Shown here: piece by piece, positions 36,652-46,604 of the stretch
Layout of the letters: each line of letters begins with the position of its first letter
How positions within the stretch are numbered: the stretch's first letter is position 1
Source of the DNA: Bacteroidales bacterium
GTDB taxonomy: Bacteria > Bacteroidota > Bacteroidia > Bacteroidales > Tenuifilaceae
Length of the DNA: 64,000 nucleotides
Direction of reading: 5' to 3'
Assembly (NCBI GenBank): GCA_013141385.1
Contig: JABFRB010000021.1
Span: forward strand, 62,001 to 126,000
Made by a program: the position numbers and the translations under genes
Notes under the pieces: generated by a model
Told to the model about the DNA's origin: nothing
Seen by the model: the letters and a program-made list of their open reading frames with translations, nothing else
Databases searched by the model: none

Positions 36652-38937
36652 ATGAGAGTACATGTTTCTATTTATAGACTTATCTCTATTTTTTCGATAC
36701 TCTTACTCCAAATTGCGGCATTCTCACAGGTTCCTCAGGGAATTTCCTACCAAGCGGTTATCCGCGATGGCAACGGAAAACCCATTGCCACTAAAAGTAT
36801 TGGGGTTCGAATTACCCTTGAGAATGCTTCGGGTGTAGCCTACTACACCGAAACACAAACCCCTACCTCTAGCAGCGAAGGCGTTATTACCCTAAATATT
36901 GGGAGCGGAATAAAGGTAGGAGTTAATACTTTCTCGAGTATCCCCTGGATGAATGGTGATGTATACATCAAACTTGAAATTGATCCTGCAGGGGGTAATG
37001 CTTATACCTCTATGGGTAACCATACTCAATTACAATCAGTTCCATATGCTTTATATGCAGAGAACGCAAAGGAGATAGTCAGCGCACCCACCGCTCTTGA
37101 CGATGATCCTATTTTCGAGGTGAAAAATAAGAGTGGTCAGGTAGTGTTCGGCGTATACCAAGGAGGTGTACGGGTTTACGTAGAGGATGCTCAGATCAAA
37201 GGGGCTAAAGGGGGATTCGCTGTTGGTGGACTTTCAAATCAAGCAAAGGCAGGACAGGCAGAATATTTCCGTATTACCCCAGATAGTGCTCGTGTATGGG
37301 TTAAAGAAGTTCCAACGGTTAAAGGAGCCAAGGGGGGATTCGCTGTTGGTGGACTTTCAAATCAGGCTAAAGCGGTTGTCTCCAGAAATATGATGTTCGT
37401 TGCACCAGATAGCGCAAGAATCTATGTAAACCAAACTGTAGCAAAAGGTGCTAAGGGAGGATTTGCCATTGGCGGGCTATCAAATCAAGCTAAGGGTTCA
37501 GCGGATCAATTCCTCCGACTTACTTTGGATAACTACCTCATCGGGCATCAAGCGGGAAAGAACTTAACTACAGGACTTTATAATTCGTTCATGGGCTACC
37601 AGAGCGGACAGGCAACAACAATAGGTTCCAGCAACGTGTTTCTAGGCTTTCAAAGTGGCTATACCAATACAACTGGAACTAGTAATGTGTTTATTGGCTA
37701 TCTAGCCGGTTATAACAATAATGCTAGCTACAATTCTTTCATCGGTTATCAAGCAGGTAAAGCCAATACCACTGGGTTATACAACGCATTTATAGGTTAC
37801 AATGCAGGGCAATCCAATACCATAGGATCTAGTAACGTGTTTATAGGAAACCAGAGCGGTACTAACAGTACGAATGGTTCTAGCAACGTCTTTATTGGCG
37901 ATAGCGTAGGGACAGCTAATACATCAGGGGACAAAAATGTATTTCTAGGGAATTTTGCTGGTAAAAACAATATTTTTGGAGCAGATAACATATATATCGG
38001 CTTTAAGTCAGGCTATTTAGGGCAATATGGAGGACAAAATATTTGCATTGGAGATTATTCCGGATATAATAATACAACCAGTCAGAATTTATTTATTGGA
38101 GAATATGCTGGTGAAAAAAATACTTCCGGTGGCAGAAATTCTTTTGTTGGTTTCTTTGCCGGGCAGGATAATCAAACCGGGCAGCTAAATTCCTATTTTG
38201 GTCAGTTTGCTGGGATGAATAATACCCAAAGCTATAATACTTTTATTGGATACTGGGCCGGTGGAAGCAATGTTAACGGAGAAAAAGATACATACTTAGG
38301 TTGGCGAGCTGGTCAGGGAAGTAGCGGGTCAAATAACGTATTTTTGGGCTACCAAGCAGGAGAGGGAAACACCGGAGGAAGTAATGTGCTAATTGGTTAC
38401 CAGGCAGGTTATTATTCAGGGAATAAGTCTAATGCCTTATACATCTCCAATTCTTCAACAACAACCCCGTTAATTGGTGGAGATTTTAGTGCAGCAAGGG
38501 TTGGTATCAACCGTATGCCAACTACCTATACTCTTGAAGTTGGTGGTACAATTTGGGCTAATGGTAGCACTATTTCTGCAGGTGCTTCTACATGGTCGGA
38601 CTCCCGTTTTAAAACAAATATTGTAACAATAACAGGTGCTCTTTTTAATATTTGCAGTTTACGAGGCGTCACATACGATTGGGATAATAGAAAAAGTAGT
38701 ACCCTTAATTTCCCAAAAGGAAAACAAATTGGTGTAATTGCTCAGGAGGTTGAAAAAATATTTCCAGAATTAGTTATCACTGGAGATGATGGATATAAAT
38801 CTGTGGCATATGAAAAAATGTCAGCAATATTTATTGAGGCATTTAAAGAACAGCAATTACAAATCAAAAATCAACAAACTGAAATTGAAACACTTAAAAA
38901 TGAAATAACTGCAATTAAAGCTTTACTAAAAAAGTAA
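36652..38937 (+). CDS. Secreted fibre protein with S74 chaperone domain (fibre 3)
   Basis: 761 aa; signal peptide about 1-26 (MRVHVSIYRLISIFSILLLQ and on). Shared N-terminal domain with PQGISYQAVIRDGNGKP. DDPIFEVKN is followed by three KGAKGGFAVGGLSNQAK modules at about 182, 224 and 264 (third reads FAIGG). Shaft repeats of the NVFIGYQSG type run from about 297 to 593. The chaperone starts at TWSDSRFKTNI (about 647) and contains FPKGKQIGVIAQEVEKIFPELV; the coiled coil ends ALLKK. The first 300 residues are almost identical to fibre 5, while the shaft diverges, and the chaperone is closest to fibre 7. The gene is a mosaic. Surface fibre, ligand unknown. Confidence 0.85.
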   Translation: MRVHVSIYRLISIFSILLLQIAAFSQVPQGISYQAVIRDGNGKPIATKSIGVRITLENASGVAYYTETQTPTSSSEGVITLNIGSGIKVGVNTFSSIPWMNGDVYIKLEIDPAGGNAYTSMGNHTQLQSVPYALYAENAKEIVSAPTALDDDPIFEVKNKSGQVVFGVYQGGVRVYVEDAQIKGAKGGFAVGGLSNQAKAGQAEYFRITPDSARVWVKEVPTVKGAKGGFAVGGLSNQAKAVVSRNMMFVAPDSARIYVNQTVAKGAKGGFAIGGLSNQAKGSADQFLRLTLDNYLIGHQAGKNLTTGLYNSFMGYQSGQATTIGSSNVFLGFQSGYTNTTGTSNVFIGYLAGYNNNASYNSFIGYQAGKANTTGLYNAFIGYNAGQSNTIGSSNVFIGNQSGTNSTNGSSNVFIGDSVGTANTSGDKNVFLGNFAGKNNIFGADNIYIGFKSGYLGQYGGQNICIGDYSGYNNTTSQNLFIGEYAGEKNTSGGRNSFVGFFAGQDNQTGQLNSYFGQFAGMNNTQSYNTFIGYWAGGSNVNGEKDTYLGWRAGQGSSGSNNVFLGYQAGEGNTGGSNVLIGYQAGYYSGNKSNALYISNSSTTTPLIGGDFSAARVGINRMPTTYTLEVGGTIWANGSTISAGASTWSDSRFKTNIVTITGALFNICSLRGVTYDWDNRKSSTLNFPKGKQIGVIAQEVEKIFPELVITGDDGYKSVAYEKMSAIFIEAFKEQQLQIKNQQTEIETLKNEITAIKALLKK

Positions 38938-38956
38938 ATTAATAGAAATAACCATC

Positions 38957-38996
38957 AACCCTATTCGGTTTTTAAAACCTGATAGGGTTTTTTTAT
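38957..38996 (+). terminator. Terminator after fibre 3
   Basis: The arms AACCCTAT (38957-38964) and ATAGGGTT (38982-38989) enclose a loop with an inner hairpin, followed by seven T. Confidence 0.8.
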
Positions 38997-39048
38997 TGTG
39001 TTTGTTATCTATTTTGAAAAAAAAACGGACTTGAAAACAATTTAATAA

Positions 39049-39079
39049 TATATTTGTTTTACATTAAACACTTGTTTAG
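39049..39079 (+). promoter_or_regulatory. Conserved promoter/operator element of fibre 4
   Basis: The -7-like TATATTTG (39049-39056) is followed by the near-palindrome TTAAAC-ACTT-GTTTAG (39064-39079), matching the element at 36600-36629. Confidence 0.5.
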
Positions 39080-39109
39080 CTTTTTTTAACCCTATAATCT
39101 TATTCTACT

Positions 39110-41830
39110 ATGAGCGCAAATGGTACCATTTCCAGACTTATTGCCGTTTTCTTGGTATTATGTTTTCAAATGACAGCATTCTCTCAGGCACCTCAGGGAA
39201 TTAATTACCAAGCTGTAATCCGCGATGCATCGGGCACTCTAATTGCCAACCATCAAGTTGGACTTAGAATTACATTACAGAATTCAACTCCGGTGGTCTA
39301 CTTTACTGAGAATAAAACCCTGACTACAAATGGTCAAGGAATAATCAATCACATCATTGGAAGTGGAACCGTAACATTTGGCGTTTTCTCAAGTATTCCT
39401 TGGAGTTTAGGTGATATCTACATTAAGGTGGAAATTGACCCTGCAGGAGGAAATGTTTACTCTCAAATGGGCGAACCAACCAAATTTCAATCAGTTCCAT
39501 ACGCACTGTATGCTGCAAATAGTCAACAAGGGCCAGCCGGTATTGACGGCGTTTCAATTCAATGGCTAGGTACTTTTTCAACAGCACCAAGTTCTCCAAC
39601 AAAAAACCAAGCATACTATAATTCTACTGATAAGAAGTCATACGTGTATGACGGCTTGTCGTGGTCAATTATCACTCAAGATGGGAGTCAGGGTTCTGCT
39701 GGACCACTTGTCTCAGGAATAGATGGGCAAACCCTTCGTAATAACGGCACAACTTGGGAGGCAAGCAGTTTGCTTTTTAGCGATAAAACCAATAGTAGAA
39801 TTGGTATTAATACAGCTTTTCCTAGTACAACTTTGGATATCAACGGATCTTTGCATTTGGGTGGACATCTTTTCGATTCAGGAAATTCTTCGGGTTCTGC
39901 TGGAAATGTTTTGACTCAAACCTCTGGTGGTATAGCATGGCAAGTCCCTGCTGGCAATATCACTGGGACCGGAACTATCGGGAGTATGGCTCTTTGGAGC
40001 GGTACCTCTACATTGAGCAGCCTACCTAATCTCACATTCTCCAATAGTCTATCGGTCACCGGTATAGCAACCGTTAACCCCGATGACCCAATTTTTGAAG
40101 TTAAGAATAGCGCAGGAGAAGTATTATTTGGCGTTTACCAAGAAGGGGTAAGAATAAACATTAAGGATGGCGTTATCGCCAAAGGGGCAAAAGGTGGTTT
40201 CGCAGTAGGAGGGCTCTCCAACCAAGCAAAAGGCAATCCCGTGGAGTACATGAGAATAACACCCGACAGTGCTCGGATATGGGTAAAGGAGGTTCCTTCG
40301 GTAAAGGGTGCAAAGGGTGGTTTTGCAGTGGGTGGACTTTCGAACCAAGCAAAGACAACCGTTTCAAGCCAGTTAATCCAACTTACCCCTAATAACTATT
40401 TTATTGGTTACCTGAGCGGCAGCTCAATAACTTCAGGTTTGTACAATTCTGTGTTTGGTTATACTGCGGGCAAAGCATTGAGTTCCGGTAGTAAGAATAC
40501 ATTTTTAGGAAATCTGGCTGGTGTGAATACTACGACAGGTTACTCCAACGTCTTTCTTGGTAATTTAGCTGGTAGCTCAAATATTTCTGGTTTTCAAAAT
40601 ATTGTAATTGGAGAATCCTCCGGACTATTTAATAATGGTTCTAACAATATTCTTATTGGAACCGAAGCAGGCAAAGCATCCACCAATGCAAATAGTGTTG
40701 TATTTATTGGTAACGGTGCTGGTTCTAGTGATAATAGTGGCTTCCCAAATACCTTTATTGGAAATAAAGCGGGTTATCAAAATACAACTGGCGGTCAAAA
40801 TGCTTTTATGGGTAATTACAGTGGCTATAGCAATACCACTGGCTATAGCAACGTATTTATCGGTAACATGTCAGCATATAGCAATATTGATGGAGCGCAG
40901 AATATAGTGATAGGGGAACAAGCGGGTTCGAGTAATGCACATGGTAATGGAAATGTTTTCATAGGATATAATTCAGCCCAAACAGGTACATCCGGCGGTG
41001 CGAATACTTTTCTGGGAAATTATTCTGGCGTCCAAAATACAGGTAGTTATAATACTTTCCTTGGAAATGGTACAGGAACTTTAAGTACTTCTGGAACAAA
41101 CAATGTATTCATTGGATATATTTCAGGACAAAACAATGGCTCGGGGACTGGGAATATTTTTGTTGGAAGTAATTCTGCTACTAATATATCTGGTGGAAAT
41201 AGTAATATCTTTTTAGGTGTTTACACAGCAGGAATGAAAACTGCGGGGAACGACAACCTCTTTCTGGGAAATTACACGGGTTTATATAATTATACGGGTA
41301 GTGGAAACGTATTTATAGGTAGCAATGCTGGTTACTATGAAAGTGGTTCAAATAAATTGTTTATTGATAATCAAGATAGGGGTAGTGAAGCATTGTCAAA
41401 AACTAATTCATTAGTTTATGGTGAATTTGATACAAAGATTGTTAGGATAAATAGCAAACTAGGGATTGGAACAGCTTCAAATCCTGTTGAAGCATTGGAA
41501 GTCACAGGTAATGCTAAAACATCCGGCACCTTAACGGCAGCTGGATCATTCGCATTGCCGATTACCACAATAGCCGCAAATACAATTCTTGATGCAACTC
41601 ACTATACGGTTCTTGTAAATGCGAATTCCGTTACCATCACATTACCGGCAGCGAATACCTGTTCAGGAAGAATCTATATTATAAAGAAAATAATAGCAGC
41701 AGCGGGTACTGTGACAATTGATGGGAATGCAAGCGAAACTATTGATGGTGCTTTAACACAACCATTAACTGTCCAATACCAGAAAATGGTAATTCAATCT
41801 GATGGCTCAACCTGGTTTGTAATAAATTAA
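39110..41830 (+). CDS. Secreted fibre protein without the S74 chaperone (fibre 4)
   Basis: 906 aa; signal peptide about 1-26 (MSANGTISRLIAVFLVLCFQ and on). Shared N-terminal domain, then a GVSIQWLGTFSTAPSSPTKN-type module at about 150 that recurs in fibres 6 and 7. Two KGAKGGFAVGGLSNQAK modules lie at about 357 and 397. Shaft repeats run from about 430 to 747. The C-terminus differs from its paralogues: no S-D-x-x-L-K motif and no coiled coil. Instead, a beta-rich domain ends TITLPAANTCSGRIYIIKKI ... GSTWFVIN, a form found at the ends of some phage and bacterial surface fibres. It may be a separate trimerisation or receptor-binding tip. No S74 remnant is visible downstream. Confidence 0.82.
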   Translation: MSANGTISRLIAVFLVLCFQMTAFSQAPQGINYQAVIRDASGTLIANHQVGLRITLQNSTPVVYFTENKTLTTNGQGIINHIIGSGTVTFGVFSSIPWSLGDIYIKVEIDPAGGNVYSQMGEPTKFQSVPYALYAANSQQGPAGIDGVSIQWLGTFSTAPSSPTKNQAYYNSTDKKSYVYDGLSWSIITQDGSQGSAGPLVSGIDGQTLRNNGTTWEASSLLFSDKTNSRIGINTAFPSTTLDINGSLHLGGHLFDSGNSSGSAGNVLTQTSGGIAWQVPAGNITGTGTIGSMALWSGTSTLSSLPNLTFSNSLSVTGIATVNPDDPIFEVKNSAGEVLFGVYQEGVRINIKDGVIAKGAKGGFAVGGLSNQAKGNPVEYMRITPDSARIWVKEVPSVKGAKGGFAVGGLSNQAKTTVSSQLIQLTPNNYFIGYLSGSSITSGLYNSVFGYTAGKALSSGSKNTFLGNLAGVNTTTGYSNVFLGNLAGSSNISGFQNIVIGESSGLFNNGSNNILIGTEAGKASTNANSVVFIGNGAGSSDNSGFPNTFIGNKAGYQNTTGGQNAFMGNYSGYSNTTGYSNVFIGNMSAYSNIDGAQNIVIGEQAGSSNAHGNGNVFIGYNSAQTGTSGGANTFLGNYSGVQNTGSYNTFLGNGTGTLSTSGTNNVFIGYISGQNNGSGTGNIFVGSNSATNISGGNSNIFLGVYTAGMKTAGNDNLFLGNYTGLYNYTGSGNVFIGSNAGYYESGSNKLFIDNQDRGSEALSKTNSLVYGEFDTKIVRINSKLGIGTASNPVEALEVTGNAKTSGTLTAAGSFALPITTIAANTILDATHYTVLVNANSVTITLPAANTCSGRIYIIKKIIAAAGTVTIDGNASETIDGALTQPLTVQYQKMVIQSDGSTWFVIN

Positions 41831-42217
41831 ACCTATCTGCCTTAATTGAAAGATTCTTTATTGTATTACAAAACCATAAAATTTGCGATCCTTATTTTAA
41901 TTAAAAAAGAGAGTGGAACTTATAAAAAAGTTGTGTTCTCTTTTTTATTTGACCCCTCCCGCCCTTTATCAAAAATAATCCTTATCACTTTACACCAATC
42001 TACCTATTCTACAATTTTCTCTTATCAAACTAAAAAATAATATTCTAAAAACATTTCAAAACCTAATTGAACTAAATTCAGTTAGTTTTTGTATTGTTTT
42101 TGCCCTAAATCCAGTGTTTCTTAATATTTTCTCTCTTTTAATCAAAAAGAGGAAACAAGTATAAACTTCTTTTTGTTATTGATATATCTTTCCAACCTAC
42201 ATAAAATTCATTTGAAT
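41831..42217 (+). other. Intergenic region between fibres 4 and 5
   Basis: 387 bases, AT-rich. It has the terminator at 41903-41946 and no ORF, and I see no copy of the TTAAAC operator. A TTTTGT-rich stretch around 42085-42100 may be part of the fibre 5 promoter. Confidence 0.5.
41903..41946 (+). terminator. Terminator after fibre 4
   Basis: AAAAAAGAGA ... TCTCTTTTTT form the outer stem, and GAACTT/AAGTT extends it inside with a mismatch at GTG; six T end the right arm. Confidence 0.65.
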
Positions 42218-45200
42218 ATGAAAACGAATTGGATTGCCTGCAAAATTGTGCTTATTTTCTTTGCGCTTTGCATGCAAATAATAGGATTCTCACAGGTTCC
42301 ACAAGGAATCTCTTACCAAGCAATTATCCGCGATGGCAGCGGAAAACCGATTGCAAGTAAAAGTATCGGAGTGCAGATTACTCTTGAGAATGCCTCGGGT
42401 GTGGCCTACTACACCGAAACGCAAACCCCTACCTCAAGCGGGGAGGGTGTTATCACCCTGAATATCGGAAGCGGAACTAAGGTGGGAGTTAATACATTTT
42501 CAAGCGTTCCATGGATGAATGGGGATGTATATATCAAACTTGAAATTGATCCTGCTGGTGGTAGCGTCTATACCCCAATGGGTAATCATACTCAATTACA
42601 GTCTGTTCCTTATGCTCTCTATGCAGAGAACGCTAAGGAGATAGTTAGTGCTCCCACTGCACTTGACAGTGATCCCATCTTTGAAGTTAAGAATAAGAAC
42701 GGTCAGGTGGTGTTCGGCGTATACCAAGGAGGTGTGAGGGTGTACGTGGAAGATACGCAGATCAAAGGAGCAAAGGGAGGGTTCGCCGTGGGCGGGCTTT
42801 CAAATCAGGCTAAAGCGGGACAGGCAGAATATTTCCGTATTACACCCGATAGTGCCCGTGTATGGGTTAAAGAAGTCCCTACTGTTAAAGGAGCAAAGGG
42901 AGGATTCGCTGTTGGAGGACTTTCAAACCAAGCCAAGACGGTTGTCTCTAGGAATATGATGTTCGTTGCGCCAGATAGCGCAAGAATCTACGTTAACCAA
43001 TCTATTGTTAAAGGGGCTAAGGGAGGATTTGCCGTTGGAGGACTTTCAAACCAAGCCAAGGGTTCAGGGGATCCGTTTCTACGACTCACTCCTGATAATT
43101 ACTTTATTGGACATCAGGCTGGAAAAAGCATTACCACAGGACTCTATAACTCATTTATGGGCTATCAGAGCGGACAGGCAACTACAACAGGCTCTAGCGA
43201 TGTGTTTTTAGGTTTCCAAAGCGGATTTAGTAATGCTGACGGTAAACGCAATACTTTTCTTGGTCATAAATCTGGATATATGAATACTAGCGGATTTAGC
43301 AATGTGTTCATTGGTGATAGTACAGGGTTCGGCAACTTAACTGGGCAGTTTAATGTTTTTGTAGGATCTAATACTGGTGTTATGAATACAACAGGTATCT
43401 ACAATTCATTTATTGGATACCAAGCAGGGTTTAGCAACTCTGCTGGGGCAAATAACGTATTCTTAGGATACCAGACAGGGTATTCCAACCTTACAGGTAT
43501 GAATAACGTTGCGGTAGGTAACCTCGCAGGGTTCTTAGGTACTACTGGTGCTAGCAATGTCTTCCTTGGTGACTCCGCAGGGTATGGAAATACCAACAGC
43601 TACAACGTTTTCCTAGGAAAAGGGAGCGGTAAGGCAAACACTGGTCTATACAACGCATTTATGGGCTATCAGGCTGGACTGATGAATACTAGCGGGGCAA
43701 GTAACGTATTTATTGGCAACCAAACGGGGAGAAATAATACAAATGGAAACTACAACACCTTTTTAGGCTATCAATCTGGGCACTCAAGCAACTCAAGTTA
43801 CAATACCTTCTTGGGATATCAAACCGGGTACTCCAGTTCTGCAAACTATAACTCCTTTGTTGGGTATCAAGCTGGGTTAAGCAATACAACGGGTACCAAC
43901 AATGTATTTCTTGGCTATCAAACAGGATACTCCAACTTGATAGGTACGAATAACGTTGCGGTAGGTAACCTCGCAGGGTTCTTAGGTACTACTGGTGCTA
44001 GCAATGTCTTCCTTGGTGACTCCGCAGGATATGGAAATACCAACAGCTATAACGTTTTCCTAGGAAAAGGGAGCGGTAAGGCAAACACTGGTCTATACAA
44101 CGCATTTATGGGCTATCAGGCCGGGTTGATGAATACTAGCGGGGCAAGCAACGTGTTTATTGGCAACCAAACGGGGAGAAATAATACAACTGGAAACTAC
44201 AACACCTTTTTGGGCTATCAATCTGGGTACTCAAGCAACTCAAGTTACAATACCTTCTTGGGATACCAAACCGGGTACTCCAGTTCTGCAAACTATAACT
44301 CCTTTGTTGGGTATCAAGCTGGGTTAAGTAATACAACGGGTACCAACAATGTATTTCTTGGTTATCAAACAGGATACTCCAACTTGATAGGTACGAATAA
44401 CGTTGCGGTAGGTAATCTTGCTGGGTATCTAGGAGCTAATGGGGCAAGTAATGTTTTTATAGGCGACCTTGCTGGATATGGCAACACCAGTAGTTACAAC
44501 GTGTTTATTGGAAAGGAAAGCGGGAAGATGAATACTGGGCAGTATAATGCATTTATGGGTTATCAAGCAGGGCTTAATAACACTAGTGGAACAAACAATG
44601 TGTTTATTGGAAATCAAACTGGTTTTAGCAATACAACCGGAGGTTATAACACTTTCTTAGGCTATCAAGCTGGTTTCAGTAATAATGCGAGTTTTAACTC
44701 TTTCATTGGTTATCAAACTGGAAAGGCTAATACTTCCGGTCAATATAATTCCTTTATTGGTTATAATGCAGGTCTCTCAAATTCAACTGGTGCAAACAAT
44801 GTATTTATTGGAAATGAAAGCGGTAGAACCAACACTGTTGGTGCTAGCAATGTATACCTCGGTAATCTAGCGGGTTATACAAGCAACGCAGATAACAATG
44901 TTTTTATTGGTAACGAGAGCGGAAGGTATAATACTTCTGGTGCTGATAATGCATTTATGGGCTACTTTGCTGGACGTGCAAATACTACAGGATACAGTAA
45001 CGTTTTTATAGGAAAATCGAGCGGAACAAGTAATACCACTGGCTATTCTAACCTTTTTATTGGCGATGAAAGTGGTTTTAGTACCACAACAGGTTTCTCA
45101 AACCTTTTCCTTGGCGAGAATTCAGGGTATAGTAACCAAACCGGGCAACACAACGTTTTTATTGGACGCTTTGCTGGTTATTCTGGAACAGCTCTTAAGA

Positions 45201-46240
45201 ACAATATTTTTATTGGAGATAGCGCTGGATACTTATCAAATGCTGCATTTGCAACCAATAACGTATTTATTGGATATGCTGCAGGTAAGAAAACTCAGAG
45301 CTATAACAATATCTTTATTGGCAACCTAGCTGGTTGGAATAATGCAAGTGGGCAAAACAATATCGCAATTGGCGATAAAGCTGGTTATGCCAATACCACC
45401 AGCCAAAATATCTTTATTGGTACCGAAGCGGGTTTAGTAAATACAAGTGGGTATTTTAATATTATGATGGGACGTTTTGCTGGTCATAGCAATACCACTG
45501 GCTTTCAACAAATATTAATAGGAGGATCCGCAGGAGGTTCACTCACAACTGGTAGCGAAAACGTTATGATTGGAAATACTGCCGGATCAGTTAATGCTAC
45601 TGGAGTAGGGAATGTATACTTAGGAACTGCTGCGGGATGGAGTAATACTGGATCCTACAACGTAATTATTGGTTATAAGGTTGGTTATGGAGCATTTCAA
45701 ACGGTTTCCAACAGGCTTATAATTGATGGTGGAGCAGTTACAACACCTCTTGTTTGGGGCGAGTTTGATAATAGAAGAGTGGTTATTAATGGTGTGAATA
45801 CTGATAATCCTTCAAACTATACCTTCTATGCTAACGGAACTGCTGGTGGTGATTTTGCATGGAATAACTTAAGCGACTTAAGATTAAAGAAAAATATCAA
45901 TACAATATCGGATGCGTTAGGAAGAGTAATGCAACTCAGAGGTGTTAACTTTGAGTGGAAGGATCCAAATTCTCTGGAAAAAGGTGTAAGAATGGGCTTC
46001 ATAGCGCAGGAAGCCGAAAAGGTTATCCCCGAAGTAGTGAATAAAGAGGGTGAATTCTACTCAATGCAATATGCTCCAATAACGGCACTTCTTGTTGAAG
46101 CATTAAAAGATCAACAGAAAATTATTGATGAGCAGAAAAAAACTATCGAGAATCTTTCTGCAAAACAATCAACTACGGATCAAAAACTTGAAACTCTTGA
46201 AAAAGAGCTTGAACAGATAAAACTTTTGTTGAAAAAGTAA
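42218..46240 (+). CDS. Long secreted fibre protein with S74 domain (fibre 5)
   Basis: 1340 aa from the ATG at 42218, which heads the signal peptide (about 26 residues ending IIGFSQ). Three KGAKGGFAVGGLSNQAK modules lie at about 183, 224 and 265. The shaft (about 295-1160) is the longest of the type-A repeats (NNVFLGYQTGYSN and so on) and contains a tandem duplication of 447 bp (149 residues) at 43501-44394. The C-terminal shaft from GQHNVFIGRFAGYSG onward is very close to fibre 7. The S74 chaperone starts at NLSDLRLKKNI (about 1218), with MGFIAQEAEKVIPEVV, closest to fibre 1. It ends in a coiled coil. Surface fibre assembled by exchange between paralogues. Confidence 0.87.
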   Translation: MKTNWIACKIVLIFFALCMQIIGFSQVPQGISYQAIIRDGSGKPIASKSIGVQITLENASGVAYYTETQTPTSSGEGVITLNIGSGTKVGVNTFSSVPWMNGDVYIKLEIDPAGGSVYTPMGNHTQLQSVPYALYAENAKEIVSAPTALDSDPIFEVKNKNGQVVFGVYQGGVRVYVEDTQIKGAKGGFAVGGLSNQAKAGQAEYFRITPDSARVWVKEVPTVKGAKGGFAVGGLSNQAKTVVSRNMMFVAPDSARIYVNQSIVKGAKGGFAVGGLSNQAKGSGDPFLRLTPDNYFIGHQAGKSITTGLYNSFMGYQSGQATTTGSSDVFLGFQSGFSNADGKRNTFLGHKSGYMNTSGFSNVFIGDSTGFGNLTGQFNVFVGSNTGVMNTTGIYNSFIGYQAGFSNSAGANNVFLGYQTGYSNLTGMNNVAVGNLAGFLGTTGASNVFLGDSAGYGNTNSYNVFLGKGSGKANTGLYNAFMGYQAGLMNTSGASNVFIGNQTGRNNTNGNYNTFLGYQSGHSSNSSYNTFLGYQTGYSSSANYNSFVGYQAGLSNTTGTNNVFLGYQTGYSNLIGTNNVAVGNLAGFLGTTGASNVFLGDSAGYGNTNSYNVFLGKGSGKANTGLYNAFMGYQAGLMNTSGASNVFIGNQTGRNNTTGNYNTFLGYQSGYSSNSSYNTFLGYQTGYSSSANYNSFVGYQAGLSNTTGTNNVFLGYQTGYSNLIGTNNVAVGNLAGYLGANGASNVFIGDLAGYGNTSSYNVFIGKESGKMNTGQYNAFMGYQAGLNNTSGTNNVFIGNQTGFSNTTGGYNTFLGYQAGFSNNASFNSFIGYQTGKANTSGQYNSFIGYNAGLSNSTGANNVFIGNESGRTNTVGASNVYLGNLAGYTSNADNNVFIGNESGRYNTSGADNAFMGYFAGRANTTGYSNVFIGKSSGTSNTTGYSNLFIGDESGFSTTTGFSNLFLGENSGYSNQTGQHNVFIGRFAGYSGTALKNNIFIGDSAGYLSNAAFATNNVFIGYAAGKKTQSYNNIFIGNLAGWNNASGQNNIAIGDKAGYANTTSQNIFIGTEAGLVNTSGYFNIMMGRFAGHSNTTGFQQILIGGSAGGSLTTGSENVMIGNTAGSVNATGVGNVYLGTAAGWSNTGSYNVIIGYKVGYGAFQTVSNRLIIDGGAVTTPLVWGEFDNRRVVINGVNTDNPSNYTFYANGTAGGDFAWNNLSDLRLKKNINTISDALGRVMQLRGVNFEWKDPNSLEKGVRMGFIAQEAEKVIPEVVNKEGEFYSMQYAPITALLVEALKDQQKIIDEQKKTIENLSAKQSTTDQKLETLEKELEQIKLLLKK
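43501..44394 (+). repeat. 447-bp direct tandem duplication inside fibre 5
   Basis: Copy 1 (43501-43947) and copy 2 (43948-44394) match over their full length, with roughly a dozen mostly synonymous differences seen by eye. A third start of the unit follows at 44395 and diverges after about 18 bases. Each copy encodes 149 residues. The high identity marks a recent event. Confidence 0.9.
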
Positions 46241-46256
46241 ATTTCGATAAAAAACA

Positions 46257-46297
46257 TAAAACCTGACAGAATCCAAATATCTGTCAGGTTTTTTTAT
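46257..46297 (+). terminator. Terminator after fibre 5
   Basis: The stem AAACCTGACAGA/TCTGTCAGGTTT (right arm 46280-46291) with a 9-10-base loop is followed by a T run. Confidence 0.88.
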
Positions 46298-46310
46298 TTC
46301 CATGATTTCA

Positions 46311-46604
46311 GTAGGGCTTTTGAATACGTCGGATTGACTCTACAATTCGTCAGATTGACCCAGCAATGCATCGGATCGTTCCTGCAATACGTTAGATCGT
46401 CCCTGCAATACGTTAAATCGATCCTGCAATACGTTAAATCGATCCTGCAATACGTTAAATCGTCCCTTAAGCTCGCAAATTGCGATAGTAACATCGCAAG
46501 ATGTAAGATTAAGCTCGCAGGATGCGATATGAAGTTCGCAAGATGCGATAGTAAACTTGCCGGAAGGACTCTGCAATTTGCTAAATCGATCCCGAAAAGA
46601 GTTC
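46311..46604. repeat. 21-bp degenerate tandem repeat block
   Basis: Fourteen consecutive units of 21 bases. The core TGCAATACGTTA plus ATCGATCC-type sequence is best conserved in units three to six (46374-46457); later units change to GCTCGCAAGATGCGATA-like sequence. On the plus strand the units translate as heptads such as LQYVKSI and LKLANCD. There is no clear start site and no codon pattern of selection, so I call it a repeat rather than a gene. Confidence 0.8.

Noticed and set aside
41846-42040. 64-aa ORF after fibre 4
   Set aside because: It spans the terminator and AT-rich leader with no start signal and no recognisable protein pattern.
46311-46604. CRISPR array
   Set aside because: Repeats are 21 bases end to end with no unique spacers, units degrade gradually, and no cas gene is near.
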